DNA from: Bacillota bacterium
GTDB lineage: Bacteria; Bacillota; Clostridia; Oscillospirales; Ruminococcaceae
Assembly (NCBI GenBank): GCA_029572815.1
Contig: JAKPUQ010000112.1
Span: 1-64,000, forward strand
DNA: 64,000 nt
Direction of reading: 5' to 3'
The position numbers and the translations under genes were made by a program. Positions 50,429 to 59,811 of the stretch are shown here, one piece after another. The notes beneath the pieces are model-generated. The model had not been told where the DNA came from, made no database searches, and saw only the letters and a program-made list of their open reading frames with translations. Numbering within the stretch: position 1 is the first letter of the stretch; every line of letters starts with the position of its first letter.

Positions 50429-52644
50429 GTGGTCTCCTTTAAAGATTTGTTGTAGTCATAAGCAGCCTTGCCGTAAGCGTAGAGCATCTCGCAAACACCG
50501 TAGAGATCGCTGCCGATATCGCCTTTATCAAGAACGCGCTGAACGTAGGACATGGTGCTGAATGTTACAGACTTACCGCCTATGGTGATGGTATAGTCGT
50601 CAAAGAGCTGATGTGCAGCGATGTCGGGTATCTCGAAGTACTTGCCGTACTTTCCTGTTTTTGAGGTAAGGGTCTTGCCGCCAAGGTCAGCGGTATTCTC
50701 TTCACCGTCGTAGTATATTCTGATAGCAGTGTCGGAGTTGAGTACCACCGAGATCTTGCACTTGCCTGTTTCGTCGATCATCTTCTTGTTGGATATGAAG
50801 TCGCGCTCAGAGGGAGCGATATTGGGGTGAGCGTAGTAGACACTTGTTCCGTTGAAGTATCCGTCAGCAGCAGTGCAGAGGTGTCTGAGATGTTTTGCAA
50901 GATCGCGGACTTCCTCTGAAAGGGTTTCATTTGAAAAAACAGCTGCGAGATAATTATCGAGTGTCGTTGTGGACTGGGAGTGGTCAAGGAGACCATCGCT
51001 GCTGTTTACCACGATGAGTCTGTTGCCATCGTAATCGTATGCCTTCAGAGTAACATCAGAGTAGCCCTGTGAAGCATTGAGGGGATAGGTTATCTTGTAA
51101 TAGCCATTGATCCACTCGCAGCCGCTGAGATCAGTTTCCACATCTCCGTCGGGACCGCTGATGACTATCTTGTCAAGGCGTTCGGGGCGTGTTATGAAGA
51201 AGTTGAGACCGATACTGCTGTTCAGTGTGGCATTATTTGCCGCGGCAGTAACGATGTAAGGCTTCATAGCATCACAGCCTGTAAACATATTTCTATTGTT
51301 GGTAATACTGCTCATGTCAAAGCCTGATAAGTCTATATATCCCAGTTTATTGCAGTTTTTGAACATTGAATCTGTGCTTTTGACATTTGAAGTGTCAAAA
51401 CTGCTTATATCAAGATATTCAAGGTTTGTGCAGCCATTGAACATATAGTCCATTAATGTAACTGATCCAGTGCTGAATCCGCTGAGATCAAGCTTATAGA
51501 GCTGTGAGCAGCCGTTGAACATACGATCCATATCCATGACCTTTTCGGTATTGAAATTATTCAGATCAAGTTCATGAAGAGCAGAACAGCCATTGAACAT
51601 ATAGCCCATATCCGTAACATTTGAGGTATCGAATGAGTGGAGGCGAAGCTGCTGAAGATTTCTGCATCCGCTGAACATATCTCCCATGTTTGTAACATTT
51701 GAGGTGTTGAAGCGCAGGTCAAGTTCCTCAAGGCTGCTGCAATTGCTGAACATATAAGCCATGGAGGTGACAGCGGAGGTATCAAAATTTCCGAATTCGA
51801 TCCACTTGAGATTTTTGGAGGCTGAGAACATATGCCCCATGTTCGTTACATTTGAGGTATTGAAATTGGATATATCCAGGAATTCAAGAGAAGTGCAGTT
51901 GTGGAACATACAGTACATATTTGTTGCAGAAACTGTATAAAAACTGCTTACGTCAATGGATTTAAGCTTGGAACAGTTGTCAAACATAGAATCAAATCCC
52001 TTGACTTTATCGGTATGGAAGCCTGATACATCAAGAAAGTCAAGGCCTGTACAGCTTGAAAACATATTGTTCATGCAAACGACGTGATCCGTATTGAAGT
52101 TTGTAACATCAAGATGAGTGAGGCTTCGGCAGCTATGGAACATCCATGACATATCAGTTACAATATTGGTATTAAAGCTGCTTACGTCAAGAAAAGTAAG
52201 CTTGTTGCAGTATTGGAACATACCACTCATATTGGTTACATGGGATGTATCGAAGCTGCTTATATTAAGATCGGTAAGATTTTCACAGCTATAGAACATA
52301 TGGCTCATATTATGTACATTTCGGGTATCAGCCGATGAAAGGTCTATGATTTGCGCCTTGAAATATGAGAAAAGATAATCGCTTTCAACGGGGAGAACTG
52401 TGTCATCAAGAGCGAAAACAATTTTGACCTTGTTGTTGTACTTGTAGTTGCTGAGGTCGTCCTTGGTGATGTTTCCGCTGAGTGTGAGTAAGCCTGATTC
52501 TTCGTCAAATGTGATATTGCTCTCAGCGTGGGCGATTACAGACGTTCCGAACAGGGGAGAACCGCCGTTATATGGCAGCGCACCTCCTATGAGCGCAACA
52601 GCAAGAATGGCTGCAGCTGCTTTTCTGATGTGTCTGGTATCCAT
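50425..52644 (-). CDS. secreted BspA-type leucine-rich repeat protein
   Basis: A 739-residue protein with AAAGGAG upstream and a signal peptide (KAAAAILAVALIGGALPYNG). From about 105 to 470 it holds about 15 repeats of 23-24 residues of the pattern LDISxFNTSNVTNMxxMFxxC, the DUF285/BspA class of Treponema pallidum-type LRRs. The C-terminal 270 residues are a non-repeat region (YFNGTSVYYAHPNIAPSE, then IGGKSVTFSTMSYVQRVLDK) with no TM helix, LPXTG or dockerin. LRRs of this class bind proteins or polysaccharides at the cell surface. Its stop overlaps the start of the 32-residue peptide, linking a surface protein with the neighbouring peptide cluster. Confidence 0.85.
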   Translation of the reverse strand: MDTRHIRKAAAAILAVALIGGALPYNGGSPLFGTSVIAHAESNITFDEESGLLTLSGNITKDDLSNYKYNNKVKIVFALDDTVLPVESDYLFSYFKAQIIDLSSADTRNVHNMSHMFYSCENLTDLNISSFDTSHVTNMSGMFQYCNKLTFLDVSSFNTNIVTDMSWMFHSCRSLTHLDVTNFNTDHVVCMNNMFSSCTGLDFLDVSGFHTDKVKGFDSMFDNCSKLKSIDVSSFYTVSATNMYCMFHNCTSLEFLDISNFNTSNVTNMGHMFSASKNLKWIEFGNFDTSAVTSMAYMFSNCSSLEELDLRFNTSNVTNMGDMFSGCRNLQQLRLHSFDTSNVTDMGYMFNGCSALHELDLNNFNTEKVMDMDRMFNGCSQLYKLDLSGFSTGSVTLMDYMFNGCTNLEYLDISSFDTSNVKSTDSMFKNCNKLGYIDLSGFDMSSITNNRNMFTGCDAMKPYIVTAAANNATLNSSIGLNFFITRPERLDKIVISGPDGDVETDLSGCEWINGYYKITYPLNASQGYSDVTLKAYDYDGNRLIVVNSSDGLLDHSQSTTTLDNYLAAVFSNETLSEEVRDLAKHLRHLCTAADGYFNGTSVYYAHPNIAPSERDFISNKKMIDETGKCKISVVLNSDTAIRIYYDGEENTADLGGKTLTSKTGKYGKYFEIPDIAAHQLFDDYTITIGGKSVTFSTMSYVQRVLDKGDIGSDLYGVCEMLYAYGKAAYDYNKSLKETT

Positions 52645-52777
52645 GGTATACTCTCCTTTTCTGCCGCTTTTGTTTTTGATCCGTCACCGCGGCTTGCGAC
52701 GGTATTATGTTCAACATTATGGTGCAGATTTAAAATATAATTTTCATATAGTAAAAAAAATGCACTTTTGAATGTTT

Positions 52778-52806
52778 ATTTTATCATAATTTATTTGATT
52801 TGTCAA
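52778..52806 (-). promoter_or_regulatory. promoter of the LRR/peptide operon (minus strand)
   Basis: On the minus strand TTGACA (52806-52801), 17-bp spacer, TAAAAT (52783-52778), with an AT-rich leader of about 125 nt. Confidence 0.7.
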
Positions 52807-52858
52807 TACATTTTTTGCCCATTTGCCAAAAAACAGCCTTCTGTCGATAATTCTACGC

Positions 52859-52886
52859 AGAAAAAAGGCAGCCCTGAGACTGCCTT
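52859..52886 (-). terminator. terminator after the dockerin hydrolase gene
   Basis: On the minus strand AAGGCAG / CTGCCTT with an 8-nt loop, then TTTTTT. Confidence 0.8.
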
Positions 52887-52908
52887 GTGTGAATATTCTG
52901 TTATGAGC

Positions 52909-55482
52909 TCAGTCCCTACCCAGCAGGAAACGTGTGACTCCCACAAGGTCGGCAATGGTGTAGCCGTCGCCTGCGATAACGCTCTGCCTTATGAGTACAA
53001 GGTCGAAAACGTCCACAGTGCCGTCCCGGTCTGCATCCCAGTCCCTGTATGGGGAGACATAGCCGTAGAAGGCAAGCTCATTCAGATCGCCGCTCTCCTT
53101 GACTATCTTCAGACAGTCGGTGGGAGAGGAGTCAGCGGTGAGAGACACCGAGCGGCTCATGTAGCTGTCAAGTTTACTGCTCCAGAGAAGCTGGTCCGTA
53201 TGGGCGTCATAGACAGAGATACCTCCCGTGCCGTAGGTGTCATAGACTCCGAAGCTGTTGAAAACGCAGGGCTGGTCAAAGAAGGCGTATGCGGTCACAC
53301 CTGATTTGTTCACAGCGGTCTCGGGAGCCTTCATGCCGCCTGTATTGCCGTACACAGGGTCGGGCATCGTATCGGGCTCGTCGAACATACGGTATATTGC
53401 CGCAAGAGCGCCGTCCTTGGGCGCTGCTTTCAGGTCACATATCTCCGTGGACTTATCCTGTGTGAGACATATCGCACGGGGCCTCAGCTGAGAGCTCCTG
53501 CCGTTGATGATAGTCATGGGCTTGTCCGTGAAGGTAATGAACAGGGGAGAGCCACTGATCTTGGCGGTTACCTTTCCGTCCTTTATTTCCAGTTCCTCTG
53601 TGAAGCCCTCGGCAATGCCCTCCTGCGGAACAGTGACATAGGCGTACCTGCCCTCGGCGTCAAAGCTGACCTTCTCTGAGCCTGTGGTATTGTATGCGCA
53701 TTTGATGATACTGCTGCCGTCGGTGAAGGTGTAGACATAGCGGCTGCCGCTGTTTTCCATTTTGGAAAAGTCTGCGTTTTTCAGCAGGCTGGTCATGCAG
53801 GAGAGATAGTACCAGGCGGGCTTTTTGTTCCAGCTGCCTTTTTGTGTGACCAGTCCCGAGTTGTAGTACACTCCCTCGCCCTCGTCGCGGAGCTGGAACT
53901 TGGTTATGTAGTTCAGTGAGGGAGTACACAGTGCGCGGAGATATGTCCTCGCCACACGCTGAGCGTAGACCAGCTGATAGTTCTCGTTTTCATGGTCATC
54001 AACGCCCTCAACTTCACAGTCACTCATGGGAATCTCAAATTCCGATACCCACAGTTCGGTGCCGGGAGCATTTTTCTCTATCCAGTCATTGAGCTCCTCA
54101 AGTTTTTCTGAGTAGCTTCCGTTTTCGATATCGTCACCGTCGGGACCTATATGTACGTTGATGATATCCACCGCGAATTTGCCGTCGCTGCGGTTGTAGT
54201 CGAACCAGAGCTTCATCTCGTCAAGGTATTGCAGCATGGTGGAATAGCCCACAAGTCCGCCCATGGCAAGCTTGAAATCAGGGTCGGCAGTGTGAACTCC
54301 CGCATTGGGGATAGTACCCTCGTGACCGTCATAATCGGCGGAGCACATGGCTGCCAGCTCGTAGGGAGTAAAGTAATTCGCCTTGCCTGCCCAGCTCTTG
54401 TTGGGTTCATTGGAGTTTTCCAGTGCCGTAAGGAGCCCCATACCCGTTCTGACCTCCTGAGCATCGGTGATATTTATCGTTTCGGGAGCAATATCCCTGT
54501 TGCTGCCGTAACGCGCCGCTACTTGATACATTGCCTGAGCGTGGACAGCATAGCTCTTGGGGTCAAGGGTATCCGCGTCCTTTGGAACGGGAATCTCTGC
54601 GGCTTTTTCGCCCCCTGAAATAGCGGTGCTGCCTCCCTGAAAGCAGGGGATGATATTGATACCGCGGTCATGGAGAGCGGAGTAATAGCTGTCCATATCG
54701 CCCCATGTACCCTGTGTGAACTTCACTTTGCAGTCAGAGTCCAGCAGCCAGCTCAGGTTATGGTATTCGCGGATAGTACCTGCGGACATCATGGCAGTCA
54801 TAGGGTCGTCGATAAAGGCATTGAAGCCCAGTCGGCTGCCTGCCGGGGTACCGTTGTCGGAAACTCCGCCGTTTTTCGGCACAGCTGCGGTCTTTGCCTT
54901 CTGTGCGGCAGTCAGCTCCGAGGACTTATAGCCGTAAATGGCGAGCTCGCTCACGCCGCTGTCGCAGTAGTCGGAGCTGAAATGGAGATATCGCGTCGCC
55001 TGAGGCTTGTCGAAGGTGACCGCCCTCCAGGAGTTGTACCGGTCCATATTCACTTCGGCAATGTCATGCCAGCTGAAGGGCTCTCCGGCGGAGACAATCC
55101 ATGTGGGAGTGCCGTTGGTATCCAGGAAGGCAATGCCCGTGATTACATAATTAGCTCCCATATCGATATAGAAGGAAGCCGCACCGTATTCCGTCTGCTG
55201 ATTTGGCGTCCAGTTGGAGCGTGAGGTAGCCTCCCAAACCTCCTTGTCCACCTTGGTATCATCGGGACTTGCAGGGACCTTGTCCTGATCGTCGAAAAGA
55301 TAGGACACGTCGCGGAGATAGGTGCCCTTGCTGAGGTGGACGAAGTTCTCATCGCGGATAGTGAAGGAGCTTACGTCCAGCAGGTGCGGAGCCTCCTGTG
55401 CAGCCCTTGCGGGTACAGCGGAAAGACTTGCCAGGTATACTGCCGCAGCAGAAGCCGCAGCCATAAAACGCTTCATATTCAT
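52909..55482 (-). CDS. secreted dockerin protein, putative TIM-barrel glycoside hydrolase
   Basis: An 857-residue protein. ATG 55482 (GGAGG 8 nt upstream) begins MNMKRFMAAASAAAVYLASL, a signal peptide. Residues about 35-200 form an F5/8 type C (discoidin-like) module (YGAASFYIDMGANYVITGIA, then ATRYLHFSSDYCD). A long central domain (about 235-600) looks like a (beta/alpha)8 glycosidase: Glu near 357 in ALENSNEPNKSW fits an acid/base NEP, and Glu near 480 in ELWVSEFEIP fits a clan A nucleophile. A second discoidin-like stretch precedes the C-terminal dockerin (last about 50 residues, loop DADRDGTVD), whose second half keeps the helix but not a calcium loop. I cannot assign the GH family; GH39- or GH5-like folds are possible. 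Confidence 0.7.
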   Translation of the reverse strand: MNMKRFMAAASAAAVYLASLSAVPARAAQEAPHLLDVSSFTIRDENFVHLSKGTYLRDVSYLFDDQDKVPASPDDTKVDKEVWEATSRSNWTPNQQTEYGAASFYIDMGANYVITGIAFLDTNGTPTWIVSAGEPFSWHDIAEVNMDRYNSWRAVTFDKPQATRYLHFSSDYCDSGVSELAIYGYKSSELTAAQKAKTAAVPKNGGVSDNGTPAGSRLGFNAFIDDPMTAMMSAGTIREYHNLSWLLDSDCKVKFTQGTWGDMDSYYSALHDRGINIIPCFQGGSTAISGGEKAAEIPVPKDADTLDPKSYAVHAQAMYQVAARYGSNRDIAPETINITDAQEVRTGMGLLTALENSNEPNKSWAGKANYFTPYELAAMCSADYDGHEGTIPNAGVHTADPDFKLAMGGLVGYSTMLQYLDEMKLWFDYNRSDGKFAVDIINVHIGPDGDDIENGSYSEKLEELNDWIEKNAPGTELWVSEFEIPMSDCEVEGVDDHENENYQLVYAQRVARTYLRALCTPSLNYITKFQLRDEGEGVYYNSGLVTQKGSWNKKPAWYYLSCMTSLLKNADFSKMENSGSRYVYTFTDGSSIIKCAYNTTGSEKVSFDAEGRYAYVTVPQEGIAEGFTEELEIKDGKVTAKISGSPLFITFTDKPMTIINGRSSQLRPRAICLTQDKSTEICDLKAAPKDGALAAIYRMFDEPDTMPDPVYGNTGGMKAPETAVNKSGVTAYAFFDQPCVFNSFGVYDTYGTGGISVYDAHTDQLLWSSKLDSYMSRSVSLTADSSPTDCLKIVKESGDLNELAFYGYVSPYRDWDADRDGTVDVFDLVLIRQSVIAGDGYTIADLVGVTRFLLGRD

Positions 55483-55631
55483 AGTATGCGCCTCCATAGG
55501 TGATGTCACTATAATTATATCAGTTCTGCATAAATCTTTCAAGATACGGAGCGTAAAATTTACATTTTATACAAGAACGGAGTGCCGCTTTTGCAGACAG
55601 AGCCGAAAATATCGACCTTGTGTGCGAATTA

Positions 55632-55683
55632 ACAGAATGTTTACAATTTCAGCCGCACATTTTGCCGCCCTATCCGTTATAAT
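55632..55683 (+). promoter_or_regulatory. conserved upstream element, copy 2, with -10
   Basis: ACAGAATGTTTACAATT (55632-55648), 6 bp, GCACAT (55655-55660), 17 bp, TATAAT (55678-55683). Same parts and spacing as 6909-6960 before the second sigma operon. Confidence 0.5.
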
Positions 55684-55724
55684 ATATGTAAAAACGGAAA
55701 GTTTTTCCGAAAGGAGGTATTTTT

Positions 55725-58274
55725 ATGAAACTATTCAAGCAAATTCTCACATCATTCCTTGCAGGCTCGGTCATGATGTCGGCAGGAGCTTCTGCACTGC
55801 CTGTTACTGCGGTAACTGTGCCTGTCGGTGATGTCAGCATAGTTACAGCAGACCAGACACTTGCTCAGCCGAAAGCCTACCCGAAAAACTACCTTGAGGC
55901 TCTGGACTTCGTCAATACCTACGGCAGCGGCTGTATTGCCAACGGTGATATCTGCATAGTTCAGCAGCGCTCAGACGCAGAGGACGCTTATTACGATATT
56001 GTCTGCAAAAGTGTTGACGCAGCAGACGCCAAGGTCAGGTGCATCTATTCCGATGACCTGTACTTTTCTTCCGATATTATTCCCAAGGAGGGCTTTCCCG
56101 AGAAGCAGGAGAAGCTCCGCGCACTTATGGAGAAATACGGCATAGATGAGGACACAGTCTCTCTTGACAACCATTTCAGAGTAGAGGTCTATATGTCCTC
56201 GACGCCAAATCTGCTGTTCGGTCTTATTTCGGGCTATATGGACGGGGACAAGCCTGTTGAAACGGATATGCAGCCCTATTTCTTCGGCATCGGAACGGAT
56301 ATTTTCGACAAGAGACAGAGCGACATCTATGAGTTTGCTCCCGACTGCGTTGGCGAGTACAACAGCTTCATAGAAGAAAACGGAAATCTTGCAGCCGCAG
56401 GAAAGTATATCATCTTTTGCGGTGACGTTCAGCGTGCTTCCGGCTTTGATGTTACCATGACACAGAGCGGTAAGGGCGAGGTCAAAGAGGTTGCAAGGTA
56501 CGCCGTTAAAGATGTAAAGGCAGATATGGCCGAAATAAGCGACGGCAGCGCTGTGAAGACGGTCATCGTTTACGAGCCCACAGCAGAGGGCGAGGTGGAC
56601 CTGGAGTTCAATATAGCTTCACAGGTCCAGGGGGCAGGCGATCCGCATAGCGTAAATGGCAGCTTTACCATCACTGCTAAGCCAAATGAACGGTTTGAGA
56701 TAGTTGAGAACAGGACGGACGTTCCCGATTGGGTACCCACGGATTTTGCTGAGGCTCTGGAGTTTGACAGAAACTACGGTGCTACCCGTGCAGCCGACGG
56801 CTATGCCTGCTGCGTCCGCAGAATGATACAGGGCAGGAGCTACACGAAGTCAGGCGTTCACGCCCTTGACAAGCAGCAGAAAAATGCGGATCCAGGCAAG
56901 GTCTATGAAAGGACCTTCACCCTTGATGTGCCCGACAAGAGCGACACCGAGGCATATGAGAGCTATCTTGCCATGCTGAAAAAGTGCGGTCTCACCGAAA
57001 GGGACGTTCAGAACGCCGATAAAGAAATATACTATACCGTTGAGGTGTTCAAGCCCGAAAAGAACACCACTCTTTCCGTGTTCTGGGATAATATGTACAC
57101 ATACGAAAACGGCAAGCCAAAGGACTACATAGATCTTGAATTTGCTGTCGATGACAGCGGAAACGTCACTGAAACCGATATTTTTGGCTGGCTTCCCGAC
57201 TCAATGACAGAGATGAGAGAGTGGATAACGGAGCAGGGCAACCTGGCAGCTCATGAGGACTATGTTGTGTTCTCTGTCATTTCAAATGCTTACAATATGA
57301 AGATGTCCTATGAGGGTATCCCCGAGATAACTGAGGCGTTCAGATACAGATTTGAAGCTCCTTCCATCGTGACCACATTGGGAGCTCCATATGCAGAGGC
57401 GGTGCTCTATCAGGGCTGGAGACAGGGAAAGGACATAATGACCTTCGATTACAGCGGCGGCAAGGGACCGTATGAGCCCCCGGCAAAGACCGTTCAGACA
57501 GTCAGCTTTAATCTTGATCTCAATGCCAGTCTGGTTGACGATGCTGGACTTGATCCCCTTGTTAAGGGCGATTGCAATTATGACGGTATGCTGGGAGTCG
57601 CCGATGTTGTGGCACTTCAGAACTGGCTCCTGGGCAGGGACAGTCTCAGAAAGCCCGAAAACGCTGATATTGACGGCGACGGCGTTCTTGACGTATTCGA
57701 CCTCATGCAGCTGAGAAAGCTGCTGCTGGAGTCTCCTCTCTGGGGAGAGGGTATCGTTGACGATCCCGAGCCTATGATGGTGGTCATCAGTGAGAACTTC
57801 GCATGGACTCCTCAGCAGAGTATAACCGTATATGACCAGAACGGAACGGGATACAACATGGTCTACTCCGCAGACGCTTCCAGGGATGGCAATACATATG
57901 GTACTATTATAAATCTCAGTAATGACAGCTGGTATGAGGACATAAAGGCGGTAATGAAGAACGAAAAAGCCAAAAAGACCTGTATGCCCGATACTGCGGT
58001 AGCTCCCACAAGAAAGATAACAGCGGAGCTTGCAGAGCATATGGGCGAGGAATTATCAAAGGGCTATGTTTTCGGTTTTGATATGGGTCAGACAAATACC
58101 TTCCTCATCGGAAAGGATGAAAAGGGCGATCCCTGCCGGCTTGAGATCTTTACCACAGGGGGCTATGTGGCTTGGTCGGAGTGCGATGAGATACGCACAT
58201 ACCTTAAGAAGATAAGCGGAACGGGACTGGCTGCAGATCCGAAAGAAATAAAGAAATTATCAAAGCTTGATTGA
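55725..58274 (+). CDS. secreted protein with duplicated orphan domain and internal dockerin
   Basis: An 849-residue protein with AAAGGAGG upstream and a signal peptide. Two copies of a domain of about 190 residues lie at roughly 40-260 and 335-540; compare PKNYLEALDFVNTYGSGCIA with PTDFAEALEFDRNYGATRAA, and EENGNLAAAGKYIIF with TEQGNLAAHEDYVVF. A type I dockerin lies within the chain at about 613-675 (DCNYDGMLGV, then DIDGDGVLDVFDLMQLRKLL), with both calcium loops intact. About 175 residues with no recognised fold follow it. No catalytic domain is apparent. It would dock into the cellulosome as a structural, binding or novel enzymatic subunit. Confidence 0.75.
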   Translation: MKLFKQILTSFLAGSVMMSAGASALPVTAVTVPVGDVSIVTADQTLAQPKAYPKNYLEALDFVNTYGSGCIANGDICIVQQRSDAEDAYYDIVCKSVDAADAKVRCIYSDDLYFSSDIIPKEGFPEKQEKLRALMEKYGIDEDTVSLDNHFRVEVYMSSTPNLLFGLISGYMDGDKPVETDMQPYFFGIGTDIFDKRQSDIYEFAPDCVGEYNSFIEENGNLAAAGKYIIFCGDVQRASGFDVTMTQSGKGEVKEVARYAVKDVKADMAEISDGSAVKTVIVYEPTAEGEVDLEFNIASQVQGAGDPHSVNGSFTITAKPNERFEIVENRTDVPDWVPTDFAEALEFDRNYGATRAADGYACCVRRMIQGRSYTKSGVHALDKQQKNADPGKVYERTFTLDVPDKSDTEAYESYLAMLKKCGLTERDVQNADKEIYYTVEVFKPEKNTTLSVFWDNMYTYENGKPKDYIDLEFAVDDSGNVTETDIFGWLPDSMTEMREWITEQGNLAAHEDYVVFSVISNAYNMKMSYEGIPEITEAFRYRFEAPSIVTTLGAPYAEAVLYQGWRQGKDIMTFDYSGGKGPYEPPAKTVQTVSFNLDLNASLVDDAGLDPLVKGDCNYDGMLGVADVVALQNWLLGRDSLRKPENADIDGDGVLDVFDLMQLRKLLLESPLWGEGIVDDPEPMMVVISENFAWTPQQSITVYDQNGTGYNMVYSADASRDGNTYGTIINLSNDSWYEDIKAVMKNEKAKKTCMPDTAVAPTRKITAELAEHMGEELSKGYVFGFDMGQTNTFLIGKDEKGDPCRLEIFTTGGYVAWSECDEIRTYLKKISGTGLAADPKEIKKLSKLD

Positions 58275-58281
58275 ACCACTC

Positions 58282-58312
58282 AGCGGAGCACAGTAATGTG
58301 CTCCGCTTTTTG
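58282..58312 (+). terminator. terminator after the orphan dockerin gene
   Basis: Perfect 11-bp stem AGCGGAGCACA / TGTGCTCCGCT with loop GTAA, then five T. Confidence 0.92.
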
Positions 58313-58582
58313 TAAGACGAGGTTAATATTAAATATATATGGGGCACTTTTTTCACGGTGCAGAAAAGTTACTATCCGAAGCTGATACATATGCTCCGAA
58401 AGGGCAGATTCTTTAAGAGCAGTCCGGAGCATTCCCTCCGTTTTATTTGCGTAAAGGGGAAATAAGAGCCTGGTGACAGAATGGGCTGAGATCAGAGAGC
58501 GTTCAGGGGAGAAGATGTTCTTAAATTACCAAAAAAAGCAAATAAATAAAATATATAAAATAAAAAAACAAAAAAATAAATA
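58313..58582. other. non-coding stretch with A/T-rich tract
   Basis: No gene is supported. About 58510-58582 is almost entirely A, T and a few C or G (many runs of 3-7 A), which may act as an UP element or mark a junction with the NRPS cluster. The part before it holds an imperfect TCCGAAG/CCGGAG repeat near 58376-58435 but no known RNA. Confidence 0.4.
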
Positions 58583-58611
58583 TTGACGGAAAAGAAGGAT
58601 TGATATATAAT
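58583..58611 (+). promoter_or_regulatory. promoter of the hydrolase gene at the head of the NRPS region
   Basis: TTGACG (58583-58588), 17-bp spacer, TATAAT (58606-58611). The -10 lies in TGATATATAATTAACAATCA, whose ends (TGAT...ATCA) and centre (TAATTA) are symmetrical. Confidence 0.65.
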
Positions 58612-58652
58612 TAACAATCAGTTGGTACATACAAACAAGATGCGGAGGAGAA

Positions 58653-59669
58653 ATGAACAGGAAGAATATCATGTATCCTTACGGCAGTGAGGGCATATGC
58701 CATTATGGTCTCGCGAAAATAAACGGCATAAGACATTATGTGCAGATAAGGGGCAGAAACAGAAATGCTCCTGTTCTGCTTGTGATACACGGAGGTCCCG
58801 GAAGCTCTCTGGCCGGTCTGTGCCATGTTATGCAGACAAGCTGGGAGCAGGATCTGGTTGTGGTTAATTACGATCAGCGCGGTACCTGCAAGACCTATAT
58901 GGCTGAACGTGAAAGAGCCGATGAGATCGGCAGAACAGGAACTATTGAGGATCACATCGGCGACGTGGACGGAGTTATAGACTATCTTCACCGCTTTCTC
59001 AATTTTGAGAAGGTCTTTATTCTCGGCTTTTCATGGGGGACGGTCATAGGGGCGGAGTACGCGCGGAGACATCCCGAAAGGGTCATGGGATATATCGCTG
59101 CGGGGCAGGTTGTGAATTTTCGCAGAGGCATTGAGCTTACCTGCAAAGAGCTGACTGATACCGTAAGGCGGAAGGGCAGCAAAAAGGAGCTTATGCTCCT
59201 TGAGAAATGCAGGAGAAGTATCCCTGATAAGCCCGTGATGACAGAGGAGTTCCTCAGGGGACTGATGTCCTGCCTGAAGATAGCGAACAAGTACATGGCT
59301 CCCCATGGAAAGCCTTTTCCTCTGGGGAAATATATGCTTTCTCCATTTATGACACTAAGAGAGAAGCTGACCATGTTCTCAACGGACATCTCAAGGCTTA
59401 GGGGGACTTACAGGACGCTGCTCAGCTATGATCTGGCAGCCGGTGGAGATATCCCCGTCCCCGTGTGCTTCGTGTACGGCGATGAGGACGTATGCTGCCG
59501 CACAGCGCTTATGGAGGAATGCTATGACAGTATAGCTGCACCCTTGAAAAAGCTTTTCATCATAAAAAAGGCTTCACATATGTGCTTTTATGATGTAACG
59601 GAAGAGTTTAACAAAATAATGTCGGAATTTTTTGATGAAGCAATAAAAGTATCAGGATCAACAGTATAG
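58653..59669 (+). CDS. alpha/beta hydrolase, proline iminopeptidase-like (S33)
   Basis: A 338-residue alpha/beta hydrolase. HGGPGSS forms the oxyanion region, VVNYDQRGTCKT the family YDQRG motif, GFSWGTVIG the nucleophile elbow (Ser), with Asp in VYGDEDVC and His in KKASHMCFYD completing the triad. A GGAGG lies upstream. It has its own promoter and terminator, yet lies directly before thiazoline NRPS genes. It could be an editing or offloading hydrolase for the assembly line, or an unrelated peptidase. Confidence 0.82.
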   Translation: MNRKNIMYPYGSEGICHYGLAKINGIRHYVQIRGRNRNAPVLLVIHGGPGSSLAGLCHVMQTSWEQDLVVVNYDQRGTCKTYMAERERADEIGRTGTIEDHIGDVDGVIDYLHRFLNFEKVFILGFSWGTVIGAEYARRHPERVMGYIAAGQVVNFRRGIELTCKELTDTVRRKGSKKELMLLEKCRRSIPDKPVMTEEFLRGLMSCLKIANKYMAPHGKPFPLGKYMLSPFMTLREKLTMFSTDISRLRGTYRTLLSYDLAAGGDIPVPVCFVYGDEDVCCRTALMEECYDSIAAPLKKLFIIKKASHMCFYDVTEEFNKIMSEFFDEAIKVSGSTV

Positions 59670-59730
59670 TTTTCGGATTTTTAACACAGCAATAAGCTGG
59701 CTTTACAGTAGAATTATCTGTATATCTATG

Positions 59731-59775
59731 GATCCCGCAGATGCTTTTATTACAGAGCAGATGCGGGATCTTTTT
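59731..59775 (+). terminator. terminator after the hydrolase gene
   Basis: Stem GATCCCGCA / TGCGGGATC with an internal repeat in the loop, then five T. Confidence 0.85.
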
Positions 59776-59782
59776 GATTAAA

Positions 59783-59800
59783 TGTTAGTTTATACTAACA
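59783..59800 (+). promoter_or_regulatory. DtxR-like dyad before the NRPS biosynthetic genes
   Basis: TGTTAGT-TTAT-ACTAACA, a perfect 7+4+7 palindrome holding TTAG-N6-CTAA, the core spacing of DtxR/IdeR/MntR operators. It overlaps TATACT (59791-59796) and lies beside AAAGGAGG of the next gene. It is a candidate metal-dependent repressor site. Confidence 0.55.
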
Positions 59801-59811
59801 AAGGAGGATAA

